From: Phallusia fumigata
Taxonomy: Eukaryota > Chordata > Ascidiacea > Phlebobranchia > Ascidiidae
Assembly (NCBI GenBank): GCA_008931825.1
Contig: QXVZ01029109.1
Location: 1 to 35,690 of the forward strand
Length of the DNA: 35,690 nucleotides
Direction of reading: 5' to 3'
Positions 1-13,178 of this stretch are shown here, one piece after another (the stretch's first letter is position 1; each line of letters starts with the position of its first letter). Made by a program: the position numbers and the translations under genes. The notes beneath the pieces were generated by a model. That model searched no databases. It was not told where the DNA came from and saw only the letters and a list, made by a program, of their open reading frames with translations.

Positions 1-3493
<3,493 letters not shown>

Positions 3494-3816
3494 TGACGTC
3501 ATGATCATCGTGTTGACGTCACTTGATCGGAAAATGACGTGGATGGCAAGATGCTTTTNTTTTTACGTTTGGTTGGTAGTCGGAAATTTTGTAGTGTCGT
3601 TGTTTTTCGATTGTGTATTGTGATTGTCAAAGCACTTACGTTTTTTGTTTGTTTGTTTATGCGCGAGTTTGTAGACAAATGTCACTTTCGCTCCGCGCGC
3701 CGTTTTGCAGGTCGGTAAAACTGCTCGTCTCTCAAGTGACCTGAAAAGTGCAATGAGCTTCTTATTGTTTTTCTACTTCGAAAAATTCTGTTTGCCTCAT
3801 GACAAGAAGGCAACCG

Positions 3817-3983
3817 GCAACGAGAGAATTAAAGGAAAAAAGGCAAGGAGGGCAATTACCTTTTTTGCAACCTCTCAATTTGTTTTTCGGGAAATTATGT
3901 TCTCGTCAATACAAGGAAACCAAGAGTAACGAGAGAATAAAAGAAAAAAGCAATCACCTTTTTCGCAGCTTCTCTCATTTTGT
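3817..3983. repeat. Imperfect direct repeat downstream of PI3K
   Basis: A unit of about 60 bp starting AACGAGAGAATTAAAGGAAA (about 3818-3882) recurs diverged as AACGAGAGAATAAAAGAAAA (about 3929-3983). Each is followed by a CACCTTTTT/TACCTTTTT and CTCTCA..TTTGT block. It looks like a local duplication with no coding capacity. Confidence 0.6.
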
Positions 3984-4385
3984 CGCCGCGACTTGGACCA
4001 CTGTCGTCATACGAAACCAGAAACGGTCGCTTCTTCAGTGTGCTTATGACGTAACAATCATCTTTGCTCCACTGTTGTATCCACAAATAGACGGCATCTA
4101 GATTTGTGACGTCACTTTGCTTTTGTAATCATCTTTTCTAATCTGAAACTTTTATACGCAGATAATATATAAGTTTTTTGTTCCTGTTTTTTGTTGTTGC
4201 TGTGTGTTTTCTGTTTATTTTTGTGTGTGTGTGTTGGTGATTTATATCTGGGGCTAATGATGTGTTGAATTTGTGATTCTGTTGTAATTTGTATGGAGAG
4301 AAATCTCCCATCCTGCTGTCGGAATAATTTTGTGTTCGGTTTGGGGAAAGACCCTGTTGCTGAACTCGCGATTCGACTGAGATTT

Positions 4386-4391
4386 AATAAA
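4386..4391 (+). terminator. Candidate poly(A) signal AATAAA downstream of PI3K
   Basis: AATAAA within gatttAATAAActgc, about 890 nt after the PI3K stop and downstream of a TG-rich tract. Another AATAAA lies near 3935. Which one is used cannot be told from sequence alone. Confidence 0.35.
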
Positions 4392-4511
4392 CTGCAATGC
4401 TACACGGCGGATGTTTCTTTGTTTATTATTCCTCAGTGGACAAACAACGCCTGACTGGGTTATGCTTATCGCTCTTGAAGCTATTCTCTTATTAAAGCAT
4501 CTTTACAATAT

Positions 4512-4699
4512 GGTTAATATGGTCGAGTGGTTAGCGCGACAGTTTTGTGCTCGCAAGGTTGTGGGTTCTAATCCTGTTTCGGTCAATTGTATTTCCCTAG
4601 GCAAGAAACTTAAGCGAAGTTGCTCCTATTCTGTTGACCCGAATTCAAAAAATTCAACACAAAAAGTATCAAACGGATCTGCAATAAAGCAGGCAGTTT
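4512..4699 (+). mobile_element. tRNA-derived SINE
   Basis: The head has pol III promoter-like boxes: A-box-like GTCGAGTGGTTAGCG near 4522 and B-box-like GGTTCTAATCC near 4563. The body has TATTTCCCTAGGCAAGAAAC and the tail has AAACGGATCTGC. The copy at 21882-22083 shares the head, the body and the AACGGA.CTGCA tail over about 190 bp. Head fragments recur at 14235-14330 and, on the other strand, at 28855-28935, so this is a dispersed family and not a tRNA gene. Confidence 0.75.
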
Positions 4700-4726
4700 G
4701 ACAACAGACTCAATGTTTGTTAAAAG

Positions 4727-4969
4727 CGGGATTCACACCAGACACGGTTAACGGCTGGCAATGCGTTGTGCGCGTACTTTCCGCGTGAAGCTTGAAGCGG
4801 CAGGGGGCTTTACACCAGCAGTGCGATTGCGGCAACGCCGTGGCAAATCAAACCATCCAACAAGCAGTGCGGCTGAGAGAAAAGTTAAATCAGATGTAAC
4901 TTTGCCGTCAGCCGCTTCAACCGAGAAAATCACGCCGTCGCCGCATGACGCCGTCTGGTGTGAATCCCG
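4727..4969. mobile_element. Short non-autonomous inverted-repeat element (MITE), 243 bp
   Basis: Perfect 17-bp terminal inverted repeats, CGGGATTCACACCAGAC at 4727-4743 and its reverse complement at 4953-4969. The interior is GC-rich and CpG-rich (for example gtgcgattgcggcaacgccg) unlike the surrounding AT-rich DNA. No transposase frame is supported. The target-site duplication is unclear, so the superfamily is not assigned. Confidence 0.8.
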
Positions 4970-5025
4970 TAACGCATTCAGGCGTTGTTCGGACCCCGTG
5001 GATAAAAATAAAGAAACAAACAACC

Positions 5026-5190
5026 CGGTGGTACCAACCGTTTTGGATACTTTCCCCTTTTGCTCATTTTGAAACTTTTCATTCCTCCCTCCCCAAAATA
5101 ACTTAACCATATAAAGTGAAAATTCCTTTCCGTGACTTATAAAATTCTTTGTTGGGAGGAATTCCTCCCCATTCGAGACAACACTGCTCT
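5026..5190 (+). mobile_element. Diverged hAT-like MITE copy
   Basis: It begins GGTGGTACCAACCGTTTTGG, resembling the CAGTGGTTCCCAACC end of the other copies. The AAAATAACTTAACCATATAA block near 5094 matches AAATAACTTAACTATAAAG at 26197. The right end is not defined. Confidence 0.4.
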
Positions 5191-5199
5191 AACTCAACA

Positions 5200-6530
5200 G
5201 ATATATTTTTTCTCGGCCTACTATTGTGTCCACACTCCTACATATTTAGCAACAAGGTTTTTCCCTTGATCCCGTGGCTCACGCGAACATTAATAGACTA
5301 CAGGCAACTAGTCAAAAACCACTGCTCTGACTCATCGATATGTTTGCCTTGTGTGCATGACGAAGCAGCACCATCCAAAAAAGAATGTTTGGCGACCACA
5401 ATGTAGCTCAACTAACACGAAATATGGCGTGGTATTGCGTGCTGAACTTTTTTGTACCTTAAACTTTGTTGGAAACAATTCGCTTGTGTTTGGGGCCGCC
5501 TGTGTCAGAGATTTGTCTATTTGTCCATTTCTGAACCTTCCCCTTCCAAAAAGCCAAGGCGTGGTTTGAACCGACAACCTCCCGGTATCTTGGTTTCACG
5601 ACTGTTGTTTGATGCCATTGTTTCAAAACAATTTCAAAGCCTGTGAGCTGAGGGATGGAAAGGTCGTTGCACACAATTACAACCCAGTCAAATTATCTAC
5701 CAAGTGTTACGTCGAACCCTACTTGTGTAGCAAAAGTCATTGTCATACCGATTTGGGGGTTACCACCCAAACGCAACCACTGTTTTCAAATATATTCATC
5801 AAGAATCTCCTTTCCATTCAACTTAACATGCTCCAAACGACATTTTTTTGTATTTATTTTACAGTAGATTTTGGAAAATGAAACTAAAAAGTTGGGTAAT
5901 CAAAAATATATCTGTCAAAGAGTTTGTACTAAGTGAATAGATTGTAATGCAAACGGTTCAATAATAGATGTTGATGTTACGATTTGCACCACAATGTGTT
6001 CAATTCATACAAGCTTTCTGACAGTTACTTCTGTGGGCATGCACAATTTTAGTTTAGTCCAAACAACTGCGCTTGACAAAAAAAGTTTTTTGCAAAATGT
6101 TTGTCTTAAAAATAACGGCGCAACGTTTAACTAACTTAAAAATATACAAAACGCAGCAGTTCACAATAATAAACATAAAAACGTCGGACTGGAAAGCCGG
6201 GCCGGCCGGATTTTCGGTTTAAAACACGAAAGCACTTGCTGACAACCAAGGCAAACTTGCAACCCATAACTTACATTATATGGCTTACCGGAAGAAAAAA
6301 TCGAAAACAAATTAAATCACCAACTTTGGATGAAACAGAAACGAGGCAGTATAGACTCGATAGAAAGAAGTTGTTTGCAAACAATAAAGTGAGACTGCTT
6401 TAATCCAAGAAACATTTACGCTTGTCCAGACCATTTGGAACATGATCTAGCCGGAAGAACGTTGGTAGAAACCAGCAGATGTGATTTAATTCACTTTTTC
6501 GTTGTGATTAACTTCTAAACCCCCAAAAAA
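5200..6530. other. Intergenic DNA, no supported gene
   Basis: Open frames here are short, overlap on both strands and show no codon bias, splice pattern or recognised motif. On the minus strand near 5560-5580 there is a B-box-like GGTTCAAACC, possibly an old SINE head. A GC-rich patch GCCGGGCCGGCCGG lies near 6198. Otherwise AT-rich. Confidence 0.5.
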
Positions 6531-9393
6531 TCATGTCGTGTAACTCAAATGGAAATATCCCGGTCCGTTTTCGACACTACTGCTGTAATTGTCTTGTTGC
6601 TCGTCGCCGATTGGTTGATTCAAATTCTCCGTGTCGATTTTTCGCGCGTATATGACTTCGGGGATTACGCGACGAGAAAGCGTGACGTCATCGAAGCTCA
6701 CTGACACTCGTTCGTCGCCAAGGATTGCAGTACGGGTTGTGTTCACGTAAAGATGCGGATCTGTCGAGGAAGTAAGAACATTACACCTTATAAAAGGAGT
6801 AACACATGTGCAGCTTCGTATAAGGGCTGATCGAAACGCGACCAACGGTTGGTGAAACTTCACATTGTAACTTGGCATTTTAAACCAGTCTGCAATTTTG
6901 GTGAAAGTGCGACAATTAACCTTATTCATAGGTACACAATTTACGTCTTTAAATAGTCTCAATAAGAAGATACAAGCCAGTACTTATGGGTAATGCATCA
7001 TTGTGATGATGCCAACAGCCTTTGTGCTGCCTTGTATCTTCTTATTGAAAGTCTTTTAGAGGGTCAAAGGAAATCTCATTAAACCTCTTGAGAAAAAAAG
7101 CAATCTAAATCTGCTTTTATCACAACAATTGTTGCCCCTTTCTAACAGATTGATGTCAACAGAGTTAGGGCAATCCCAAATAGCCTTTGCAATGGAAATA
7201 GTCATGGAATTCTTGACTTGCCGTCGCCCCAAGCAAAATAACTGTTTCACCAAACACGGTTTTTGTAAGAAAACTGGAAAAATACCTGAGACTCTCCCAG
7301 CAGGATTCGCACCTTGCGATTGTGTGTCACTTGACTCCAGCAGTGCTCGTCTGAGCTTGTTTCTGAAAAACAAAAGTTTTAAAATAAAAACGACAGTTAG
7401 AGCACAACAAGTTAAACTGTCGGTGGTAAGATATTGATTTAGAACTAGAAATGTCGAGNTGCGACAATCAACCTTATTCATAGGTACACAATTTATGGCT
7501 TTAAATAGTCTCAATATGAAGATACAAGCCAGTACTTGTGGGTAATGTATCATCGTGATGATGCCAACGGCCTTTGTGCTGTCTTGTATCTTCTTATTGA
7601 AAGTCTTTCAGAGGGCCATAAGAATTCTTATTAAACGTCCTTAGAAAAAGCAATCTATGCTTTTATTGCAACAATTGTTGCCCCTTTCTAACAGATTGAT
7701 GTCAACAGAGTTAGGGCAACGCCAAATAGCCTTTGCTATGGAATTAGTCATGGAATTCTTGACTTACCGTCGCCCCAAGCAAACTAACTGTTTCGCCAAA
7801 CACGGTTTTTGTAAGAAAACTGTAAAAATACCTGAGACTCTCCCAGCAGGATTCGCACCTTGCGATTGAGTGTCACTTGACTCCAGCAGTGCTCGTCTGA
7901 GCTTGTTTCTAAAAAACAAAAGTTTTAAAATGAAAAACGACAGTTAGAGCACAACAAGTTAAACTGTCGGTGTTAAGATATTGATTTAGAACTAGAAATG
8001 TCGAGCATGCAAAACTTTCAACAAGATTTTATCGGCAAACCGGGTGGTTTAAATAATTTTAAAGGTGACGCCTTACGTACTGTTCTTAAAAATTCCGAAG
8101 CGTCACGTGATAAGCCAAATCGATCACCTTCTGCGCTAAGTTATTACTAAGGACACCATGGTTTCGAACTTCCCCTGAACAATGCAGGCGCCGGAAAGAG
8201 GGACACGTCATTGTCATTGTGTCGTCACAACACTGAAAGGCGGTAATGCATTCAAAGTCTGGACACAATGTTTATTGGCAGGAATATGACCTCCTAATGA
8301 CCATTTTTGGCCAGTTCCGGCTAAAGGGCTTGTCAGTTGCTAACGTCGTTACCGGCGCCCCAGCAGTTTCACTTGAATCAACGTAAATTTCCATTTTTAG
8401 TGGTTTTCAAACAAATTTTCACAATTCATTTGACCACCAAGTGACCAAGGTAATACTGTGCCATTGGGGGAAGTGATATTTTAGTGGTTCCTTTTCGACA
8501 CAATTTAGCGTAAAAAAAGTACTATTCGTTAAAAAACATTTCAGATTATAAGATAAGTTTTCACAAGACACATACATGCAAAGTAGCCTACAATTAAACA
8601 AATAACTGCATAATGTATTCACTGCACATGAAAGCTATCCGGCAGTTATGTCTCCTCATTTAAGAAACTTTCATTTCTTTGAAAACACTTTCAACGTTGT
8701 TGGTTTGTTGTTGTATGAGCAGGCATGTATTTTTTAACTATCCGTGGGGCTCAGTACGCCACTTATAATCGTGCAATGTGCAATCGTTTGCGCATGCGCA
8801 GTGGATTGGCCACCCCTGACTGAGCGCATGCATTCGAGGACAAGACTTACAACTAACCTGCGTTTTGTAAGGAAGAGCACCGTGACCAAACACAACGCTA
8901 AAACTCCACATACGATTGCAATTATGCAGTAATCGCAAATCAGCAATGTTGAACCATTTCCAGGTGTTTGGGATGTTTTTTCTTTGTGTGCTGGTTGAAT
9001 GGTTATATGTGTTTGTTTATTGGTTGATTGCGATTGCTGTAATGGTGTCTGTGACGAGTTGAGTTGTACAAAAGGTGTTGATTTTTCTGGTTGTACAGTT
9101 GTTGGTTCCAAAAGCCTCCCTGTAGTTTCTGTTGCTTTATAGGTAGCTGCGGAATTGGTTATCGGTGAACTGGTTGTGAAAGACCTTGTGCCTATAAAAA
9201 TAGGAGAGCACTAAAGCGACAGTTAAGGCTTGAAAACCTCTATAATTTTTTAATTTGATGGTTGCTTTTAGAGACTTTTATTGGCACTCCTACCTTTAAC
9301 AATTGCGCTTGTGCCGAACTGCAGTTTGGAAGTTGTAAATCCGAAAGCGTTATCCATAGCGACAAACATAAACAACAGGGTCAAAAACTTCAT
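6531..9393 (-). CDS. Small type I membrane protein with Ser/Thr-rich ectodomain and tyrosine-bearing tail (unknown family)
   Basis: Four minus-strand exons with matching phases: 9393-9294, 9191-8858, 7908-7832 (an allelic copy lies at 7362-7286) and 6760-6531, giving 246 residues. Residues 1-18 (MKFLTLLFMFVAMDNAFG) form a signal peptide. Residues 19 to about 116 are rich in Ser, Thr, Gln and Pro, with N-glycosylation sites NSS and NGS, like a mucin-type stalk. A hydrophobic helix at about 117-141 (IIAIVCGVLALCLVTVLFL) is followed by TKRRNKLRR, a basic stop-transfer. The acidic cytosolic tail has Y175-V-N, a Grb2-SH2-like site, and Y239-F-H-L, a YxxPhi sorting-like motif. Exon 3 falls exactly where the phases of exons 2 and 4 require it. 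No extracellular fold and no family were recognised. Confidence 0.75.
6929..7050. repeat. Dispersed repeat with TACAAGCCAGTACTT core (copy 1) forming a short hairpin
   Basis: The motif CAATAAGAAGATACAAG at about 6958 is matched in inverted orientation by CTTGTATCTTCTTATTG near 7032-7048, enclosing about 60 bp. Upstream GGTACACAATTTACGTCTTT is shared with the copies at 7485 and 11715. The allelic counterpart lies at 7481-7600. Confidence 0.65.
7286..7362 (-). pseudogene. Duplicate (allelic) copy of exon 3 of the membrane-protein gene
   Basis: It has the same acceptor (tttttcag), the same 77-bp length and the same encoded NKLRRALLESSD segment as 7908-7832. Because the exon is 77 bp long, using both copies would shift the reading frame, which supports an assembly duplicate. 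Confidence 0.8.
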
Positions 9394-10550
9394 TGCTACA
9401 GTTTCTAATAGTTAACTCTCATCAGCTAATCTAAGCTGAAAAACATTCGCAAAACGTTTTCTTTCCTTTCGTCTTATAGCTACAAAAATAGATAATGGAA
9501 ACTTTGCGCGTGGTGCCTGCCTGGAATATGTCACGTAGCTTGTCCGAAACTGATTACAGTGTGTTAAGACGTTTCTTCCATAGAGCGGAAATTAAAACTC
9601 TACACAAAAATCAACTTGGCTCGTTTCCTAACGTGCTATTTTTGCAGATATTTCAGGACTTTGTACCACTTGTATAGGTATTCAGGCGGACTTCCCTGTG
9701 CTCGGAAATAGACTTTAACACTCAACAACACTTGCACCAAAGTATTGGAGTAAGTTTGTTTCCACATACACCTTAACTACATTGGCTGAACCCCGCTTCT
9801 CTATAGGGATTGCTGAAGTTTGACTGTCTTACCTAAAACTGTCGAGTAGTTGTACTACTTAATCGACACTTTACCAAGTACATAGAATCTTTGTTCCTGT
9901 TTTTTATGATCAGTCTACATGAGCGTTTTCTCATGACATGTCTTTGGAAAATGCGTTTCTCTCGTTTCGAAAAGAAAAAAGCAATCTCTACAAATTGCCA
10001 GAGCGCTTATTAAACAGGGAGCTTGGAAGTATCGATGTACCAAAGTTTTAGGTTTGTGCCTAATATTACCTTTTGTTGATGTTGGGGAAATGTTTTTCAT
10101 GCAACACAACAGGCTCAAACACAATTTGTACGCGACTTGTGGTAATATTTTGTGCATCATATATCAGCGGTTACTTTAAGTTTGCGCCAATTTCCCACTT
10201 TGACTGACTATAAACTTGTTTTATAATTGATCTTTTGGTGATGCTGTTCCAAAAATGTCGCGTCCACAAACTAGTAGGTGTGTTTTAAAATATACTTTAG
10301 TAAAACACATTGATACGTTTGGTACACCCAAGTTCCACCAATTCGCCGACCAAACGTTACACTGCAAAACCAGACAAATGCTGCAAGTAAAGTTATTTTC
10401 GTCGCGTGCTTTCTGGTTTTCAGTGCAAAAACATGCATGTTCGTCCGAAAAACCAAATACACGCCAACTAAATTAAATTCACGGTTTGCCGAAGCTGCCT
10501 CGTGACGTCACGATTAACACCAATTCGACGATTTGATACGCACATGAAAA
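9394..10550. other. Intergenic DNA upstream of the minus-strand membrane gene
   Basis: No gene is supported. On the minus strand an acceptor-like gtttttcAG lies at 9436-9437, about 42 nt before the ATG at 9393. It could serve a spliced leader or a 5'UTR exon. The open frames of 60-80 codons here show no motif. One TGACGTCA lies at 10503-10510. Confidence 0.45.
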
Positions 10551-10559
10551 TAGCAGAAA

Positions 10560-10795
10560 CACAAAGAAGATACAAGCCAGTACTTATGAGTAAAACATTT
10601 TCTACGCTTAGACAAATTAGGCTGTGTTTTTGTAAATGTTTTGCATGCATGTACTGGCTTGCATTATAACGTTATGACCTTTGTTTCGGACTGTACCTTC
10701 TTATTGAGACCATGTTAAGCGGAAGATTAAAGACAGTATACTAGCCCAAGCTGGCTTGTATATCCTATAACAGAGACTATTTAAAACCGGGAACT
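10560..10795. repeat. Dispersed TACAAGCCAGTACTT repeat, inverted pair
   Basis: A forward copy (AAGAAGATACAAGCCAGTAC near 10564) is followed by an inverted GTACTGGCTTGCA near 10651. A second inverted copy near 10745-10790 carries the family's TTTAAATAGTCTC flank in reverse (gagACTATTTAAA). CTTCTTATTGAGA recurs at about 10697 and a TTTTCTTATTGAG fragment at about 10914. It is a mosaic of one repeat family with no coding capacity. Confidence 0.55.
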
Positions 10796-11713
10796 GTAAC
10801 CTTGAGCAAGAATAAAGACTGAAATACCCCTTTGTTCTTCCTAATGACGGAATAACTGAAGGATATTCTTCTAGATATTGAAATGTTTTGTATACAAGTA
10901 CCGGCTTAATCAGGTTTTCTTATTGAGATGAATAAAAACCTAAGATCAGAGACAGAACGCATCTTTCTGGATTGTACACAGATACTGTTTAACGTTTTGC
11001 TTGGCTCACTGGCGGATGTGCTTCTAGATACTAGATATCTTAAAACCAACACTCTGCCAAGCATCATCATTCTTGGCTCCTGTCAAATAAAATCAATGAC
11101 AAAAATAACCTGACGTTGTATTGACCAATGACGGAAGTAGCTCTAGTGTTTTTCTTGCTTACAGCAATGACATCATTCACCAACAAGTAAAGCTGTGATG
11201 ATCGTCATGGCAACGTCACCGAGCTAAAATAAAAGTTTAATGTAAGTGTAACACTCTGCACGCTTTAGTGGCGCGGTGGCAATGCACTTGCAAAATTTGG
11301 TTGTGATTCTGCCTTGGGTCTCGTGTACTTTAATGAGAACATGGTTAACAAAATCATATTAAAAGTAAACCCACTTCTCAAAAGTCTTAAAAATTAGCAA
11401 CTAAATTTCTAACAGGACTAAAATGTGGCAGTCAGCGTTATGCCGTCCACAGAGAACCGAAATTAGCAAAACTACAACACAAATCAAATTCAAATCAGAC
11501 CTGAAGGTAATGTGTTAAAACGGGTTGAAAAATGTATAGCTTTTACCAGTTATCAAACAAAACTATGGCTGAATAAGTGGTGTCGATATTGTATTGATTT
11601 CAAATTATTCAGTATTACCTGATTTTTCTGTGACAATAATACATCTGACTATGTGAACGAACTCAGTATTTCATTAGCACAAGCAATACCAAAAGCATGA
11701 AAACATACACATT

Positions 11714-11817
11714 TGGTACACAATGCAGGGTTTTAAATATTCTTAATAGGAAGGTACAAGCCAGTACTTTTCTAAGAACATATCCTACGTTTCGACAACC
11801 TCTGCTGTCATCATCAG
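11714..11817 (-). repeat. Dispersed repeat copy, possible end of a Penelope-like or other retroelement
   Basis: It shares GGTACACAAT..TTTAAAT and GTACAAGCCAGTACTT with the copies at 6929 and 7485. Reading the minus strand, the far end has CTGATGA, a short arm GACA, a loop, TGTC and then GAAAC (11817-11789). This resembles the conserved strands of a hammerhead ribozyme, which Penelope-like elements are known to carry. The element identity is an inference; no reverse transcriptase is present. Confidence 0.45.
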
Positions 11818-12090
11818 GAATGACTCGGAAAAGCGGCGCAAAGTTACCTGTCGCGGTAAAAGAAAAAAAAAGGGAGGGGGGGAGGTGCGTTAAAACCAAC
11901 TGATAACAACATACACCTTTAAAAAAAGACACATTTGTGTTATGTCTGTAATGTCTTGACACAGCACTTGGAATTGGCACGCTATAACTGGCGACAAGGA
12001 TATTCAAATATCACCTTGTAAACGAGAAAGCAAATCAAACTCTTTTATTCACCTAAAAGTTGACGAGAGAAAAAGCAGAGCAAAAACAAG

Positions 12091-12355
12091 ATGGCTGCAT
12101 TACTGTCTGAAAGCCTACCTCCGTTTGACGGTACCGTCCCTTCGGTAACAGGTATTCGTTGGGCAAAGTTGGTAAAACGCCTTTAAAACTTATCTGTGAC
12201 AAAACACATCACAAATAACAAGTAAAAGCGAGTTTCTTTGCTAAATTATGCAGAAATGTTTGACACATTTGAAACTTTATCGGACAATGGTAACGTCAGA
12301 ACTTATTGGGTTAATTTGTGTTCTCAATGGAAACCACCTTCACTGACTTTGTAAA
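12091..12355 (+). pseudogene. Broken gag-like fragment of a Ty3/Gypsy-type LTR retrotransposon
   Basis: Starting at an ATG, the frame reads MAALLSESLPPFDG and then GIRWAKLVKRL, typical of the start of Gypsy gag proteins. It is then stopped by TAA at about 12184. The same frame stays recognisable past a second TAA at about 12223, with LLNYAEMFDTFETLSDNG matching the usual gag continuation, and ends near 12353. No protease, reverse transcriptase, integrase or clear LTR follows, so it is a dead and truncated relic. A purine-rich tract of A and G at about 11860-11886 lies upstream and may belong to it. Confidence 0.65.
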
Positions 12356-12500
12356 GAGTAGGCAAAGTCAAGCTTGGGTAACCACGAATCGCCTTTTGTG
12401 CAATGAACCTTTATGAAGGGACCGCGATCCGATTCGTTGTTCGCAGCAATTTTACTTCCTCTTTACTTTTGGCTACAAGTTTTATTACATATAGAGTTTA

Positions 12501-12523
12501 AATCCGTTAGCAGAAGTCATAAA
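12501..12523 (+). promoter_or_regulatory. Acceptor-like site just upstream of the orphan start
   Basis: aatccgttAG ends at 12510 and is followed by a 13-nt leader before the ATG at 12524. It could be a spliced-leader trans-splice acceptor. The pyrimidine tract is weak, so this is tentative. Confidence 0.3.
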
Positions 12524-13009
12524 ATGCCAGAAAACAAGTTGAGAATAAATTTATGGATTATCGACCTCGAATTATATGGAACAGCTGCTTTAGTAACTGC
12601 TGCTGGACTTGGCCTGACAGTTCTTGCTGCAGGTTCGTATGTCGCTTGGAAATGTGGACAATCAGAAGAATTGAGTCGTCAGGTGATGGATGTGTTGTCG
12701 ATGGGTGGAAAGGCTGCCATTCGAAAGTTGGCAGGGGGGAGTCTGGTTGTTTCCATGGTCACCAGCGACCAGTCCGTCGCAAAAAAACTACGGAAAGACT
12801 GCGAGACAGGCCGGTTGCTGCAAAGGCTGAACAACATACTGAAGAAAAACTTTGAGGACAGGATTGAGAAGTTTGACAAAGTTGTGTTTAAAAGCAGTAA
12901 CCAAAAACTGGTTGACTTTAACGAGCTGGAGAAAATTAACCTTGAAGTTGGAAAAATTAACATCAGAAAGATGCTCGGCATCAGATACACGGTGATAAAC
13001 CTAATGTAA
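12524..13009 (+). CDS. Orphan intronless protein with one hydrophobic segment (161 aa)
   Basis: The frame from this ATG encodes 161 residues. The same frame is open upstream to an ATG at 12413 (198 aa), but 12524 is preferred because an AG acceptor lies 13 nt upstream and the extra part looks like read-through of UTR. Residues 17-39 (GTAALVTAAGLGLTVLAAGSYVAW, broadly) form a Gly/Ala/Leu-rich transmembrane-like helix. A small Gly-containing stretch (MGGKAAIRKLAGGSLVVSMV) follows. The C-terminal half is charged and helical, rich in Lys, Glu and Asn (LQRLNNILKKNFEDRIEKF). There are no catalytic motifs and no signal cleavage site. I do not recognise a family. Possible roles such as a membrane-associated adaptor would be guesses. 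Confidence 0.5.
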   Translation: MPENKLRINLWIIDLELYGTAALVTAAGLGLTVLAAGSYVAWKCGQSEELSRQVMDVLSMGGKAAIRKLAGGSLVVSMVTSDQSVAKKLRKDCETGRLLQRLNNILKKNFEDRIEKFDKVVFKSSNQKLVDFNELEKINLEVGKINIRKMLGIRYTVINLM

Positions 13010-13130
13010 CTATAGCTTGCTGCCCTCACCATTAAGTCGGTATATTCCAGTAAAGAGTGGCGATATACCAGCAAAATAATTTACGACAAATACTCAACAT
13101 CAGTGCCACCCCTTTAACCCGCATCTTATT

Positions 13131-13178
13131 TTGAGATTCTTTCTTGGCAAAAAAACTTGAGATTCTTTCTCGGCAAAA
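13131..13178. repeat. Two-copy tandem repeat
   Basis: TTGAGATTCTTTCTTGGCAA at 13131 recurs at 13157 with one change (C for T). Each is followed by AA, at a period of 26 bp. Confidence 0.7.

Larger units (their letters stand above)
3494..4400 (+). other. PI3K 3'UTR and downstream DNA
   Basis: No coding region is supported. Two TGACGTCA palindromes lie right after the stop (3494-3501 and 3514-3521) and a third at 4107-4114. A single N at 3559 sits inside a T run and probably marks a short-overlap contig join. T- and TG-rich sequence at 4170-4250 precedes a possible poly(A) signal. Confidence 0.5.
6908..8005. repeat. Direct duplication across the N at 7459
   Basis: 6908-7458 (from tgcgacaat to gaaatgtcgag) is repeated at 7460-8005 with scattered SNPs and small indels. 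The right copy then runs on into unique sequence. Both copies contain the 77-bp third exon of the membrane-protein gene with a silent difference (ACA/ACT Thr codon). Best read as two unmerged haplotype contigs. Confidence 0.85.

Noticed and set aside
4748-5110. Overlapping 100-120 codon frames on both strands
   Set aside because: They lie in the GC-rich MITE, where few stops are expected by composition; both strands are open.
5550-5600. Possible tRNA gene on the minus strand (GGTTCAAACC)
   Set aside because: Only a B-box-like motif is clear; no cloverleaf or paired acceptor stem can be drawn.
8086-8268. Cysteine-containing minus-strand frame in intron 2 of the membrane gene, after a possible acceptor
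   Set aside because: Its phase does not fit the donor of exon 2 (an immediate stop follows), while exon 3 at 7908 fits both sides exactly.
8734-8857. Read-through of exon 2 of the membrane gene to a stop at 8734
   Set aside because: It is possible as an alternative end, but the AG|GTTAGT donor plus two phase-matched downstream exons make the spliced form more likely.
11663-12007. 114-codon minus-strand frame containing DDSRGCRNVGYVL
   Set aside because: It is a translation of a dispersed repeat. Related stretches recur near 6930-7010 and 7485-7553, and the start and stop lie in unrelated DNA.
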